Assembly: GCA_004562765.1 (NCBI GenBank)
Contig: SFRL01000065.1
Coordinates: 1 to 15,547, forward strand
From: a bacterium
GTDB lineage: Bacteria > Bacillota > Clostridia > Lachnospirales > Lachnospiraceae
DNA length: 15,547 nucleotides
Reading direction: 5' to 3'
Within the stretch, counting starts at the first letter, position 1. Each line of letters opens with the position of its first letter. A program made the translations under genes and the position numbers. The notes beneath the pieces are model-generated. The model saw nothing but the letters and a program-made list of their open reading frames with translations. It was not told the origin of the DNA and ran no database searches. This document shows positions 15,329-15,547 of the stretch, in pieces.

Positions 15329-15547
15329 AGACGCTGACCCTAACTACTTTGCCGGCATTTACATTGTCTGCGGCTACACGGATCTACGCTTTGGGATTGA
15401 TTCCCTCGCAGCTATTATCGAACGAAAATACCGCATGAATTTATTTGTGCCAAACACACTGTTTCTTTTCTGCGGCAGATCCGCATCGAAGATCAAAGGT
15501 CTCCTCTGGGAAGGAGATGGCGCTATCGATCCCATTATCCATGATGT
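15321..15547 (+). CDS. tnpB: IS66 family protein TnpB, 5' part, runs off the right edge
   Basis: An ATG at 15321 overlaps the last codons of tnpA and opens a frame of 75 codons that is still open at the window end. It begins MLRDADPNYFAGIYIVCG and continues YTDLRFGIDSLAAIIERKY, then LFVPNTLFLFCGRSASKIKG and LLWEGDG. The pattern GxTDxRxGIDxLAxI followed by a CGRxxxKIKxLxWxxDG segment is the signature of the TnpB (Orf2) protein of IS66 elements, which is about 115 residues long, so roughly two thirds is present. It has no ribosome binding site of its own outside tnpA, which fits translational coupling. Its precise role in transposition is not established, but IS66 elements need it. Confidence 0.9.
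   Translation, partial: MLRDADPNYFAGIYIVCGYTDLRFGIDSLAAIIERKYRMNLFVPNTLFLFCGRSASKIKGLLWEGDGAIDPIIHD

Larger units (their letters stand above)
14816..15547 (+). mobile_element. IS66-family insertion sequence, left part
   Basis: The element begins somewhere around 14812-14820, where the IS1182-like fragment is cut off, and runs past the right edge. It holds a leader of about 120 bases, a complete tnpA and the start of tnpB in the order usual for IS66. The large DDE transposase gene (tnpC) must lie beyond the window if the element is whole. I could not define the terminal inverted repeat, because the other end is not visible. A deleted relative of the same element lies at 1666-1866. Confidence 0.75.

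Overview
The window looks like an accessory region of a low-to-mid GC Firmicute, most likely a gut Lachnospiraceae/Clostridia member. That is inferred from strong AGGAGG-type ribosome binding sites, the mix of IS66, ISL3, IS630 and IS1182-like elements, and codon use; no rRNA or housekeeping gene is present to fix the taxon. No tRNA, rRNA or CRISPR array was seen.

Left flank (1-1310, minus strand, very AT-rich). A class I SAM-dependent methyltransferase gene is followed 17 bases later by a two-helix membrane protein gene that runs off the left edge. Directly upstream of the methyltransferase lies a small gene in three reading frames (charged N-terminus, glycine-zipper segment, short C-terminal piece), which is probably a frameshifted relic.

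IS graveyard (about 1660-3225). In order: an IS66 remnant in which the tnpA start is fused to the tnpB start by a 295-base deletion relative to the copy at the right end of the window; a 3'-truncated ISL3-type transposase whose end forms a hairpin over its own ribosome binding site; an IS630-type transposase core truncated on both sides and abutting the ISL3 end; and a C-terminal fragment of a dCTP deaminase/dUTPase-like gene with apparent active-site substitutions.

Central operon (3236-14393, minus strand, GC near 50 percent). Three tightly packed genes occupy over 11 kb: a 508-residue protein of unknown function; one base later a 2644-residue protein with a complete ComEC-like metallo-beta-lactamase domain at its N-terminus and a very long beta-strand-rich body that resembles, from memory only, DUF6603-type giant proteins; and 27 bases later a 555-residue protein ending in a Hint (hedgehog/intein) autoprocessing domain plus a 40-residue tail with an HExxH motif. 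None has a recognisable signal peptide. This cassette is the best candidate for an undescribed system. Spacing and matching base composition suggest the proteins are made together; their function is unknown.

Right flank (14360-15547). The operon is bordered by a small open frame, the C-terminal piece of an IS1182/IS5-like transposase, and the left part of an apparently intact IS66-family element (tnpA complete, tnpB running off the right edge). The big operon is therefore enclosed by mobile-element debris on both sides.
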